A stretch of 11,815 bases of DNA from Roseimaritima sp. Lineage in GTDB: Bacteria; Planctomycetota; Planctomycetia; Pirellulales; Pirellulaceae. A program made the translations under genes and the position numbers. Under the pieces are notes generated by a model, which was not told the DNA's origin, did not search any database, and was given only the letters and a program-made list of their open reading frames with translations. Below are positions 1-7,905 of this stretch, piece by piece (the first letter of the stretch is position 1; the number at the start of each line of letters is the position of its first letter). The DNA lies in contig SLFV01000113.1 of NCBI GenBank assembly GCA_007124075.1, forward strand, positions 1 to 11,815, in the 5' to 3' direction.

Positions 1-1360
1 CGTTTGCGCTGGGCATGCAAATCAACAAGTCGCCACAGTCCAGGCATCCCAGGTTGTCTAGCGATCGCATCGAAGCCCGGACGACTCGCAGGATACTAGC
101 GTCCGCAGCGGCGGTCTGATCGTTTTGATCACGGCGGACGACCAAGACATACAGTTCCACACTGGCGGTGCTAAGCCGTTCGGCCAAGCGATTGTACATT
201 TCCCGCATCGCATTTTCGGCTGGCAAACCTGGCTCGCTGCTGAAGACGTCGCCGCTGGAAGGACGCGTCCGCTGTGTTCGTTGCTGGCTTTCGCTTGTGG
301 AGGACGCAGGGCCTGCTGCTTTGGAAGATAATTCGAACCGTGCGGTGCTGACTGCCGCACACTCCTTGGTGGTTTTCGACGGGATTGTTGCTGCATCGGT
401 GGGTTGCTCCGACGCAATTGCTTGCTGTTCCACGACCGCAGTCACCCGCACGGGAGCGTTTCCATTCATGAGATGGCAACAGTTACGCCCGGCTGCCTTG
501 GATTTGTACAAACCACGGTCCGCGCGTTCGATCCACTCCGCCACGGATTCTGATTCCAACAATTCTGCGACACCGGCCGAACTGGTAACTTGAAGCAGTT
601 TTCCATCCACATCAATCGGTTGTTGCGAAACGAACACCCGCACCTGTTCTACAAGCTCCGTGACGGACTGTGCGGGTTGACGCGAGAAGACGACCGCAAA
701 TTCTTCACCACCATAACGCGCGACAAATGCATCTTCTGGAAACCGACTCCGCAGCATCTCGCTGACCATCCGCAAAACCTGGTCACCTACTAAGTGCCCA
801 TGCGTGTCATTAAATTTCTTGAAGTGGTCAACATCCAGCAGTGCCAGGGTGCTGGGTGTCGTAGGGCGTTGCAATTGGCAACTTGCCAGAAAATCGTCCA
901 ACGCGCGACGATTTTTCAGCTGCGTCAAGGCGTCGGTCGTCGCAATTTCTTCTGCGGTCTGAAGCTGGGCAGCCTGTTCGCGAATCCGCGTTTTTGCGAT
1001 TTCAAGTTTTTTCTGCATTGATTGATTGGCATTGATTAACTCGGAAACCGTGGAAATGATACAATCGGCGGACGGCGGGTCGTTACAATCTGCCAGCGTG
1101 TCATTGGCTTTGGTGACGACTGCCTGGTGTTCGCTGACGTCGGCGACAACGGTAGCCGCCAAGCGGCGCAATTGCTCGGTCAGCGTCTTTAGTTGCTCCG
1201 CGTCCTGTCGATCAAGTGTTGTTGTGACATCCTGCGGTGCATTGCCCTTCTGGCAGCCCAACTCTTCGTTAGATTGCGCCGTCGGTAGATGTCGGCTCAT
1301 CAGAAATCCCGCGAATAAACCTCCCATGCCACAAGCCAACGCAACGATAAACTCGATCAT
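1..1360 (-). CDS. Membrane-anchored GGDEF diguanylate cyclase, C-terminus cut by window edge
   Basis: Reading the minus strand from ATG at 1360 gives 453 codons without a stop to the left edge. Residues 4-21 are a hydrophobic segment rich in G, A, F and L, likely a single membrane anchor. Residues 50-140 are charged and probably helical or coiled-coil. The GGDEF domain spans about 140-298: DALTQLKNRRAL at 143-154, the metal-binding stretch LLDVDHFKKFND at 174-185, the active-site signature GGEEF at 217-221 (bases 698-712), and ADRGLYKSKAAGRN at 280-293. Such a domain makes cyclic di-GMP from two GTP at the cytoplasmic face. The usual inhibitory RxxD site five residues before GGEEF is absent; that slot reads PEDA. 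A Ser/Thr/Gln-rich linker (about 300-380) leads to a second region (385-453) that resembles a degenerate GGDEF fold, with CGDLLI at 442-447 where the signature would fall. A weak GGGGA lies upstream of the start. The catalytic call is firm; the second domain is inference. Confidence 0.93.
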   Translation of the reverse strand, partial: MIEFIVALACGMGGLFAGFLMSRHLPTAQSNEELGCQKGNAPQDVTTTLDRQDAEQLKTLTEQLRRLAATVVADVSEHQAVVTKANDTLADCNDPPSADCIISTVSELINANQSMQKKLEIAKTRIREQAAQLQTAEEIATTDALTQLKNRRALDDFLASCQLQRPTTPSTLALLDVDHFKKFNDTHGHLVGDQVLRMVSEMLRSRFPEDAFVARYGGEEFAVVFSRQPAQSVTELVEQVRVFVSQQPIDVDGKLLQVTSSAGVAELLESESVAEWIERADRGLYKSKAAGRNCCHLMNGNAPVRVTAVVEQQAIASEQPTDAATIPSKTTKECAAVSTARFELSSKAAGPASSTSESQQRTQRTRPSSGDVFSSEPGLPAENAMREMYNRLAERLSTASVELYVLVVRRDQNDQTAAADASILRVVRASMRSLDNLGCLDCGDLLICMPSAN

Positions 1361-1583
1361 GTCCGTTTTTCCCCGTTTCGCATTTCAAAATGAGACTATT
1401 TCCGCGACCCATGCCATTGCAATGTAGGTTGGTCGAATCCGTCAGGGACACGATTCAGCGGTTGTTTCAAAGAGGATTCCCAAAGGCTGTTCGGTTTGCA
1501 GCAGTCGTAACAGCATGCCCGATCCGGAAGGTTGCGACAGCGAAGACGGGGTGGACGAACCGGCCGTGCACGTTCACTGGGAG

Positions 1584-1609
1584 GGGCGTATTGTCTGGGC
1601 GTATTGTCT
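1584..1609. repeat. 13-bp perfect tandem duplication
   Basis: The unit gggcgtattgtct occurs twice back to back (1584-1596 and 1597-1609), followed by a further gggc that begins a third copy. It lies about 80 bases upstream of the candidate promoter of the operon. It may be a replication-slippage product or a pair of protein-binding sites; nothing in the sequence decides between them. Confidence 0.8.
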
Positions 1610-1686
1610 GGGCATCGGGATGATGATCCATGGGCATCGCACCGGAAGCACTGGGCAGCCGGAGGCATGCGTCCCGCGATTTATAG

Positions 1687-1715
1687 TTGCGTTGCGACGG
1701 CCGATCGCTTATCAT
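1687..1715 (+). promoter_or_regulatory. Candidate sigma70-type promoter for the DUF1549-PPC-DUF1501 operon
   Basis: TTGCGT (1687-1692) and TATCAT (1710-1715) are separated by exactly 17 bases and each matches the sigma70 consensus at four of six positions. Transcription would begin near 1722, leaving a leader of roughly 40 bases before the ATG at 1761. Planctomycete promoters are poorly characterised, so this is only a candidate. It also favours a start at 1761 or 1791 over the more upstream in-frame ATG at 1515. Confidence 0.35.
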
Positions 1716-1760
1716 CTTGGCTCTCCCTCCGCGACCGATTCCCCAGCCGGTTTCGTTTTC

Positions 1761-4082
1761 ATGTTGCTGCACTCGCCCGCCCGCAGTTTAGTGTTCCGGC
1801 GCTGGACGGCTAGCTGCCGCCCACGGATTGCCAAGTCCAGGCTGTTCTTCCCTCCCGTTGCAGTCGCAACATGGTGTTTCAGTTTCGTCGTAGCGGGGGA
1901 TTTGACAAATTCGGTTGCGCCACCCTGGTATGCCGCGATCGAAGATACGGGTGTGATCGATTTTACCAACGATGTGATCCCGATTCTGACCAAGGCAGGC
2001 TGCAATGCTGGTGCATGTCACGCCAAAGCAGGCGGCGGGCAGAATGGTTTTGAGCTGAGCCTTTTGGGGTTTGAGCCGGATCTTGATTTCGATCGGATCG
2101 TCAGCCAAGCACGTGGGCGACGGATCTTCCCTGCCGCGCCGGAGGAGAGTTTGTTATTGCGGAAAGCAACCGGTGGCGTCCCGCATACCGGTGGCGTGCG
2201 GATTGGGGTGGGTTCGCCCGAGTACCAGTTGTTGGCGGAGTGGATTCGAGGGGGAGCCTTGCCGCGAGTTGGTTTGCGTTCAGGGCAATCGGACGAACCG
2301 TCAACGATTTCCTCGGAACTGGTTGACGTCCTGGTGCAACCGGAATTGCAGCGAATGCAACCGGGCCAGTCGCAGCAACTGACCGTGATCGCTATCTACA
2401 GTGATGGTGGCACGCGCGACGTGACGGCACTGGCGTTGTACGAATCGAACAATCCTGCGATTGCCACGGTCAGCGATACAGGCGTGGTGACCGCGGCCGA
2501 GATGCCCGGCAGCGCCGCGATCATGGTTCGGTATCAAGGCCGGATTCCGGTGTTCCGCCCCTCCGTTCCGCTGGGGCCTGAACTAACGAATCTGGTTCCG
2601 GGCGAAAACGTTGTGGATCAACATGTGTTTGCCAACCTTGCAAGGTTAGGCATTCCACCTTCGGTACGGTGCGATGATGCAACGTTCCTCCGTCGCGCGA
2701 CCATCGATATGGTTGGGCGTCTGCCTACCGAAACCGAGCGGCAACGTTATTGGGCCGCACCGGACCAGCAACGTCGCATAATGTTGGTCGATGCCTTGCT
2801 GTTGGACCCGGATTATGCGGAGTACTTTGCCAACAAATGGACCGGACTGCTGAAGAATCGCCGCGACAACTCCAACGACTTGGCGGCGAATTTTGCGTTT
2901 CACGCATGGGTCCGTGACCATTTGCAGGCTGGTACAGGGTACGATCAAATCGTCAAGCAGTTGTTGGCGGCGACCGGAACCGTGCGGAGCAATCCGCCGG
3001 TGGCTTGGTACAAGCGAGTAACCGACCCCAAACAACAGATAGAAGACTTGTCACAACTATTCCTAGGAGTACGTCTGCAGTGTGCCCAGTGCCATCATCA
3101 TCCGTTTGAACGTTGGAGCCAAGACGACTATTACGCGCTGGTTGCGTGTTTTTCGCAGGTCGGACGTAAACCGACCGGGGTTCGCAACGAGGATATGATT
3201 TTTCACCAACGTGGTGTAGCCGAAGCGACCAACGTGCGTAGCGGCCAGACGCTGCGTCCGCGGGCGTTGGGGACCGGTCTGGGCGAAATCGATCCCAGCG
3301 AAGACCCCCGGTTGCGTCTAGCCGATTGGATGCGTACCCCTGACAATCCGTACTTCGCACCTGCGTTGGTCAATCGTTACTGGAAGCACTTTTTCCATGT
3401 TGGTTTGATTGAACCGGAGGACGACATCCGGGACACCAATCCGCCCAGTAACCCGGAATTGTTGCAAGCGTTGGCGTCGCAATTTATCGCCAGCGGGTTT
3501 GATTTGCGGGGGTTAGTCCGCACTCTGGTGTTATCAGATGCCTATCAATTAAGCTCCGAGCCCAATTCCCATAATCGGGTGGATACGCAAAATTTTTCGC
3601 GGTTCTACCCACGTCGTTTGACAGCAGAAGTGCTGCTGGATGCGATCGATCAACTGTTAGTGACGCAAACCAGTTTTTCCAATTTGCCTGTCGGGACACG
3701 TGCGATCTCGCTGCCAGACAATAGCTATAATCGGTCGGTTGCGTTTTTGAAAGTTTTCGGACGACCCGATAATTCCAGCGTTTGTGAGTGTGAACGCGTG
3801 CAGACCGGCAATCTAGCGCAAAGCCTGCACCTGCTAAACGCTGCCGACCTGAAGACCAAACTGGCCGCGCGGGGAGGTTTGGCGGAGCAGTTGGCCAATG
3901 CTCAAGAATCACTTGCGGATCGCATCGAACGAATCTACGAAACTGCGTTTTGCCGATCGGTTCAAAGCGAGGAACGGGACGCGGCCGAGGCGTTCATGAC
4001 TCAGCCGACCGCAACGAAAACCGATTTTGAAGACCTCTTGTGGGCGATAATCAACACGAAAGAGTTTCTGTTTAACCATTGA
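1761..4082 (+). CDS. DUF1549/DUF1553 exported protein with cytochrome-like N-terminus and Big_2 domain
   Basis: A 773-residue protein counted from ATG 1761. The frame is open back to 1515, but the 82 extra residues look non-coding. From 1761 a basic stretch is followed by a hydrophobic core (about residues 28-45), a likely Sec signal; GTG 1791 is an alternative start giving a more compact signal. Domains in order: a planctomycete cytochrome-like segment (about 66-165) with C81-x4-C86-H87; a bacterial Ig-like Big_2 domain (about 186-265); DUF1549 (about 282-475), which contains a true CxxCH motif, C441-AQ-C444-H445, followed by HHPFERW; and DUF1553 (about 520-765) with family-typical RLTAEVLLDAI and C675-E-C677-ER before NLAQSLHLLN. 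These families occur in many paralogues in planctomycetes and their biochemical role is not established. CxxCH suggests covalent haem c, so electron transfer in the periplasm is possible. No clear Shine-Dalgarno precedes either start. It is the first gene of the operon. Confidence 0.9.
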   Translation: MLLHSPARSLVFRRWTASCRPRIAKSRLFFPPVAVATWCFSFVVAGDLTNSVAPPWYAAIEDTGVIDFTNDVIPILTKAGCNAGACHAKAGGGQNGFELSLLGFEPDLDFDRIVSQARGRRIFPAAPEESLLLRKATGGVPHTGGVRIGVGSPEYQLLAEWIRGGALPRVGLRSGQSDEPSTISSELVDVLVQPELQRMQPGQSQQLTVIAIYSDGGTRDVTALALYESNNPAIATVSDTGVVTAAEMPGSAAIMVRYQGRIPVFRPSVPLGPELTNLVPGENVVDQHVFANLARLGIPPSVRCDDATFLRRATIDMVGRLPTETERQRYWAAPDQQRRIMLVDALLLDPDYAEYFANKWTGLLKNRRDNSNDLAANFAFHAWVRDHLQAGTGYDQIVKQLLAATGTVRSNPPVAWYKRVTDPKQQIEDLSQLFLGVRLQCAQCHHHPFERWSQDDYYALVACFSQVGRKPTGVRNEDMIFHQRGVAEATNVRSGQTLRPRALGTGLGEIDPSEDPRLRLADWMRTPDNPYFAPALVNRYWKHFFHVGLIEPEDDIRDTNPPSNPELLQALASQFIASGFDLRGLVRTLVLSDAYQLSSEPNSHNRVDTQNFSRFYPRRLTAEVLLDAIDQLLVTQTSFSNLPVGTRAISLPDNSYNRSVAFLKVFGRPDNSSVCECERVQTGNLAQSLHLLNAADLKTKLAARGGLAEQLANAQESLADRIERIYETAFCRSVQSEERDAAEAFMTQPTATKTDFEDLLWAIINTKEFLFNH

Positions 4083-4169
4083 AACGTTGTCGTCGCACGA
4101 CGTTCCGAGTCGTGTTCGCCGACGAACCGCAAACGTTTTCCGCTTTCATCTCTGTGACAGCCATGCGCA

Positions 4170-4177
4170 CCCCCCCC
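4170..4177. repeat. C8 homopolymer between two alternative start codons
   Basis: Eight consecutive C lie between in-frame ATG codons at 4163 and 4190 of the second operon gene. Slippage here would disrupt translation begun at 4163 but not at 4190. It is also a place where a sequencing indel could mislead start prediction. Confidence 0.7.
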
Positions 4178-4189
4178 GACTCCGCCCCA

Positions 4190-6430
4190 ATGAAAACGCT
4201 TCTTGCAGCATTGTTGATCGTTCCCTGGCTAGTGGTCCCAAGCCTCGCACAATCGGTCTGTTTGCCCGCACCTCGGTTGCTGAATCTGTTTCCGGCGGGT
4301 TGCCAAGCGGGCACGACGGTCGAAGTCTTGGTCAGTGGCGAGAACTTGGACGAGATATCCGAGCTGATTTTTTCGGACTCGCGGATCACCGCCGAACGAA
4401 TCGAAAACCGAGACTTACCCGGCGCGGCAGTGCGGTATGCGATCACGGTACCCGAGGATGTGGCGCCGGGATTGGTGGAAGCGTACGCGATCGCGAGGTT
4501 GGGCGTATCCTCCTCCCGCGTTTTTTCAATTGGTGCGTTACCGGAGATCACGCAGACGACCGTCAGCAGTAGCGCGGACCAAGCGATGACGATCCCGCTG
4601 GATACGACGATCAACGCCCAGATGATCACCCGGGGTATCCAGCATTATCGCTTTCCCGCCCTCGCCGGGCAGCGTTTACGAGTGGATTGTGTCAGTCGTG
4701 GAATCGATTCCAAAGCCGATCCGGTGCTGATTTTGACCTCCGCCGACGGTCGGGTGCTGGCCAGCGATCGGATTGGCAACGGTTTGGATTTTGTTGCTCC
4801 GCAAGCCGAGGAGTTCATCCTGAAGGTTCACGAGATGACTTATCAGGGGGGCCCCGAGTTTTTTTATCGGTTGACCGTGCAAGCCTTGGATGCTGATTCT
4901 GCGCCGCATTCGTTTGCCACCACTCGAGAAGTCCACCAGTACTCGTGGCCTCCGGCTGACTTTCGTCCCCGCCTTTCTGAGTCGGAACAGGAACCGAACG
5001 ATCCTAGCCAACCCCAGCCGATTGAGTTGCCCTGCCAAATTAGCGGTTCGTTTTATCCGGCGGCCGATGTCGACTGCTTCCAATTCAGCGCGCTAGCGGG
5101 CCAGCAATGGTGGATCGAAATCGCGTCCCAGCGGTTGGGCGCGCCCACTGCGGTAGCGGCGTTTGTACAGCAAAGGCTGGACGGTGACGATGGAGAAGTG
5201 ACTTGGGGTGATATGCTGGAACTAAAGGACATACCGCCGCCCATCAAGGTTTCGACCAATCATTACGCCTACGACGGACCGCCTTACAACGGCGGTTCAA
5301 CCGATCTGCTGGGACGGTTGGATATCCCGGCTGACGGAATCTATCGTTTGCAGCTAAATGATTTGTTTGGCGGCACGCGCGACGATCCGCAGAGCGTTTA
5401 TCAGTTGATGATTCGTCCCGCCATGCCAGATTTTGCATTGACCGGCTGGGTGAAACACATGGCGCTCCGTAACGGTGACCGCAACGCGCTGTCAAAGCCT
5501 TTGGCATTACGTCCCGGCACCACGCTTGCGATCGAAATCGGCGTATTCCGTCGCGACGGGTTTGATTTACCGATCCAGCTAGACGTCGGTGGTCTGCCCA
5601 CCGGTGTCACTGCAAGTGCAATTGATATTCCAGCAGGGCAAACCGCCGGGACCATGCTGTTGACGGTCGCTGCAGGGGCGCCCCCAAGCCTGTCGTTCGT
5701 CGCGCTGTTTGGTTCCGCGGAAACCGACAATGGGACGCTGGTCCGTCCTGTGCAAATGGCTTCGATGGAGTGGCCCGTTCGCGATCATTGGCGGGAATTC
5801 CCGAGAGCGCGTCTGTCGCAACGAATCCCGTTGTCGGTGACCGCCAGTGAGCCCAGCCCGATTACCATCGGCGTTTCCGCAGATGCGGAAGAACCATCCG
5901 TGATCACCGCCACGGCGGGATCCACCGTTACGATTCCGCTGCGGATCGAACGTCGATGCGAGTACTCCGGATCGGTGTTAACGCTGCATACGTTGGGTAG
6001 TGGATTTACCGCCAATCCACGGTTTGATATTCCTTTCCAGGAGGATCATGCCGAGGTTCAGTTGAATCTAGAACGGCTAAACGTCGCCCCCGGGCGGCAT
6101 CTGCTGGCTTTCTATGGCGCGGCGGTCGCGAAATATACCGACTATCCCGCAGCGGTCGCGCTGGCCACCACGGCCCAACAGGCGGCGCAACAACGCGTCG
6201 CGGATCTGAAGCAACAGTTGCAGGAATGGGACGAAACAACTGCGGATGGAAATGCCGCCTCGGAACGAGCCGAGTTGCAGACGCTCATTCAAGACGCCGA
6301 AGCCGCCGTCAAAGCGGCACAGCAGCAAGTGCAGTCCGCCACAACTCGCTCGCAGCCTAAGGATATTGCAGATATTGTGGTTACTGAGCCGATCGTTTTG
6401 GAAGTTGTCCCCGCGGAGCCGAATCCATGA
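4190..6430 (+). CDS. Secreted beta-sandwich protein with PPC domains and coiled-coil tail
   Basis: A 746-residue protein from ATG 4190, chosen because it begins directly with a classic Sec signal: MKTLLAALLIVPWLVV, with likely cleavage after SLA at residue 20. The in-frame ATG at 4163 and the TTG at 4079, which overlaps the previous stop, are alternatives. Residues about 23-120 resemble an IPT/TIG-like Ig fold (PAGCQAGTTVEVLVSGENL). A first PPC-like domain covers about 144-230 (QHYRFPALAGQRLRVD). A second covers about 266-425, opening with the PPC hallmark EQEPND, then DVDCFQFSALAGQQW, with an insertion of some 60 residues before IPADGIYRLQLND. Further beta-rich, Ig-like sequence follows (about 430-650). 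Residues about 655-722 are rich in A, Q and E and probably coiled-coil. PPC domains usually act as accessory or binding modules of secreted proteins; no catalytic site is visible. It starts 107 bases after the previous stop and overlaps the next gene by four bases, so it is probably a partner of both neighbours. Confidence 0.85.
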   Translation: MKTLLAALLIVPWLVVPSLAQSVCLPAPRLLNLFPAGCQAGTTVEVLVSGENLDEISELIFSDSRITAERIENRDLPGAAVRYAITVPEDVAPGLVEAYAIARLGVSSSRVFSIGALPEITQTTVSSSADQAMTIPLDTTINAQMITRGIQHYRFPALAGQRLRVDCVSRGIDSKADPVLILTSADGRVLASDRIGNGLDFVAPQAEEFILKVHEMTYQGGPEFFYRLTVQALDADSAPHSFATTREVHQYSWPPADFRPRLSESEQEPNDPSQPQPIELPCQISGSFYPAADVDCFQFSALAGQQWWIEIASQRLGAPTAVAAFVQQRLDGDDGEVTWGDMLELKDIPPPIKVSTNHYAYDGPPYNGGSTDLLGRLDIPADGIYRLQLNDLFGGTRDDPQSVYQLMIRPAMPDFALTGWVKHMALRNGDRNALSKPLALRPGTTLAIEIGVFRRDGFDLPIQLDVGGLPTGVTASAIDIPAGQTAGTMLLTVAAGAPPSLSFVALFGSAETDNGTLVRPVQMASMEWPVRDHWREFPRARLSQRIPLSVTASEPSPITIGVSADAEEPSVITATAGSTVTIPLRIERRCEYSGSVLTLHTLGSGFTANPRFDIPFQEDHAEVQLNLERLNVAPGRHLLAFYGAAVAKYTDYPAAVALATTAQQAAQQRVADLKQQLQEWDETTADGNAASERAELQTLIQDAEAAVKAAQQQVQSATTRSQPKDIADIVVTEPIVLEVVPAEPNP

Positions 6431-7863
6431 ACCGTTCGTCACGTTCCTGCCCTGGTCCGCAAGCCACCGTTTTTACAGGTCGGCGAGCATTCATGAAATT
6501 TGGTTTGGCTGGTGCCGGCCTGACCTTGCCGGGATTGCTGCGGCTGCGGGCAGCGGCCAGTGAAACGGAAGTGGGACAATCGGTGCCCAGTCGGTCGGGC
6601 AAAGCGGTGATCCTGGTCTGGCAACCGGGTGGTTGTTCGCATATCGATACGTATGACCCCAAGCCGTTGGCCAGCAGTGAGTACCGCGGTCCATTTGCAC
6701 AGATCGCGACAAAAATTCCAGGGTATTCGTTTACCGAGTTGATTCCGCGACAAGCCGCCATCGCCGACAAAATGGTGGTCTTGCGATCGATGTATCAATT
6801 GGCGCCGGGGCATCCGGCCGGCACGATGCAACTGCTAAGTGGCGATCCTGACACACGCGACAAACCTGCCCCCAAGTACCCTGATTGGATGTCGATCGCA
6901 CACTATCTGCTAAGCCAGCGAGCTGCGGGGGTGCCCAGAACCTTGCCCGGGTACATCGGCATCAATCCGCCAACCGAATATAACGGTCCTGCCTACCTAG
7001 GGGATGCTTATTCGCCGTTCAGTATCTCTGGCGACCCCAGCGACCCCAACTTTGTCGTCCCCAATATCGGGCTGACCGATGTTGGCGAGATCGGCCGGAT
7101 TCAACGTAAGGTCCAGCTTCGCGAGCGATTGGACACGATGGACCGCGCTTTTGATAGCGCCAATGAGTTAGGGGCGTTGGACCAATTTGAATCGCAGGCG
7201 TTAGCCCTACTGACCGATCCCTCCACGAAACGAGCGTTTGACCTTTCCTTGGAGGATAACGCCACACGCGATCGTTACGGTCGCAATAGCTGGGGGCAGC
7301 AATTGCTGATGGCGCGACGCCTTGCGGAAGCCGGTGTAGACATCATCACAACCAGTCTTAATGGAAAGCTGTGTGGTCGCGTCCGCAATTGGGACGACCA
7401 TGCGGTGAATCATAATGTCTTCGAGGCGCTGCGGTTTCGAGCTGCCGCGTACGATCAAGCCGTCACTGCGTTGATCGAGGATATCTACCAGCGTGGATTG
7501 GACGAACGAATTTTGGTTTGCGTCACGGGTGAGTTTGGACGGACCCCCAAAATATCCTACCAACCCAGCACCGGCGCTGGCGATGGAAGCGCTCCGGCGG
7601 GAACCAAACAGCCAGGGCGCGACCACTGGGTCCGTGGCTTTTCCAATATCTGGTCGGGGGGTGGCATTCGCGTTGGACAGGTTGTTGGTGCGACGGATAA
7701 ATTGGGCGAAGATGCTGTGGAACGTCGTTGTGGACCAGGGGATTTCCTGGCGACGATTTACCATCATTTGGGAATCGATTCATCCAACGTGTTCATTGAA
7801 GACCTCAGTGGGCGGCCCACACCAATTGTCGATCATGGGAAACCGATTCCGGAACTGATTTAG
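6427..7863 (+). CDS. Tat-exported DUF1501 protein (alkaline phosphatase/sulfatase superfamily)
   Basis: A 478-residue protein, the usual DUF1501 length. ATG 6427 overlaps the preceding TGA as ATGA, which implies translational coupling. The N-terminus carries a twin-arginine signal, TGRRAFMK (R19, R20), followed by a hydrophobic stretch LAGAGLTLPGLLRL and RAAA. DUF1501 covers most of the rest: VILVWQPGGCSHIDTYDPKP near residues 61-80, the conserved TGEFGRTPK at 367-375, GRDHW at 397-401, IRVGQVVGATDKLGE after it, and ATIYHHLGID near the end (442-451). DUF1501 is placed in the alkaline-phosphatase-like superfamily, so the conserved Asp, Glu and His residues may bind metal, but no substrate is established. 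Many copies sit beside DUF1549/DUF1553 genes, as here. Tat export implies folding, perhaps with cofactor loading, before secretion. A Cys (C70) stands in the GG-x-SH motif, where Pro or Ala is common as I recall the family. Confidence 0.93.
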   Translation: MNRSSRSCPGPQATVFTGRRAFMKFGLAGAGLTLPGLLRLRAAASETEVGQSVPSRSGKAVILVWQPGGCSHIDTYDPKPLASSEYRGPFAQIATKIPGYSFTELIPRQAAIADKMVVLRSMYQLAPGHPAGTMQLLSGDPDTRDKPAPKYPDWMSIAHYLLSQRAAGVPRTLPGYIGINPPTEYNGPAYLGDAYSPFSISGDPSDPNFVVPNIGLTDVGEIGRIQRKVQLRERLDTMDRAFDSANELGALDQFESQALALLTDPSTKRAFDLSLEDNATRDRYGRNSWGQQLLMARRLAEAGVDIITTSLNGKLCGRVRNWDDHAVNHNVFEALRFRAAAYDQAVTALIEDIYQRGLDERILVCVTGEFGRTPKISYQPSTGAGDGSAPAGTKQPGRDHWVRGFSNIWSGGGIRVGQVVGATDKLGEDAVERRCGPGDFLATIYHHLGIDSSNVFIEDLSGRPTPIVDHGKPIPELI

Positions 7864-7905
7864 CAATGAGCGGGAAATAGGTGTCTTTGGGTTCGCTTGG
7901 CCGGT
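7864..7905. other. Convergent 42-nt gap, no clear terminator
   Basis: The DUF1501 stop (TAG 7861-7863) and the stop of the small minus-strand gene (TAA on the minus strand, 7906-7908) face each other across 42 bases. I found no GC-rich hairpin with a T-tract on either strand, so termination may be Rho-dependent or the transcripts may overlap as antisense. Confidence 0.6.

Larger units (their letters stand above)
1361..1760. other. Divergent intergenic region between diguanylate cyclase and DUF1549 operon
   Basis: This 400-base stretch separates two genes transcribed away from each other and should hold both promoters. An open frame continuous with the downstream gene covers 1515-1760, but its product there has no recognisable domain and sits upstream of a convincing signal peptide, so I treat it as non-coding. 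It holds a 13-base tandem duplication (1584-1609) and one plausible rightward promoter (1687-1715). I found no convincing leftward promoter, RNA gene or hairpin terminator in it. Confidence 0.6.

Noticed and set aside
125..1427. Several plus-strand open frames opposite the diguanylate cyclase
   Set aside because: They lie antisense to a continuous GGDEF coding frame and their translations show no recognisable domain.
1515..1760. In-frame upstream extension of the DUF1549 gene to ATG 1515
   Set aside because: The extra 82 residues show no domain or signal character, include the tandem duplication, and would bury the likely signal peptide at 1761 and the candidate promoter.
4079..4189. TTG start at 4079 overlapping the previous stop
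   Set aside because: It would add an Arg-rich 37-residue leader before a perfect Sec signal at 4190.
4072..4629. 185-residue minus-strand open frame with a hydrophobic N-terminus
   Set aside because: It is fully antisense to the PPC gene's signal and first domain; its residues mirror that coding sequence.
7206..7767. 186-residue minus-strand open frame inside the DUF1501 gene
   Set aside because: It is antisense to conserved DUF1501 motifs including GEFGRTPK and GRDHW.
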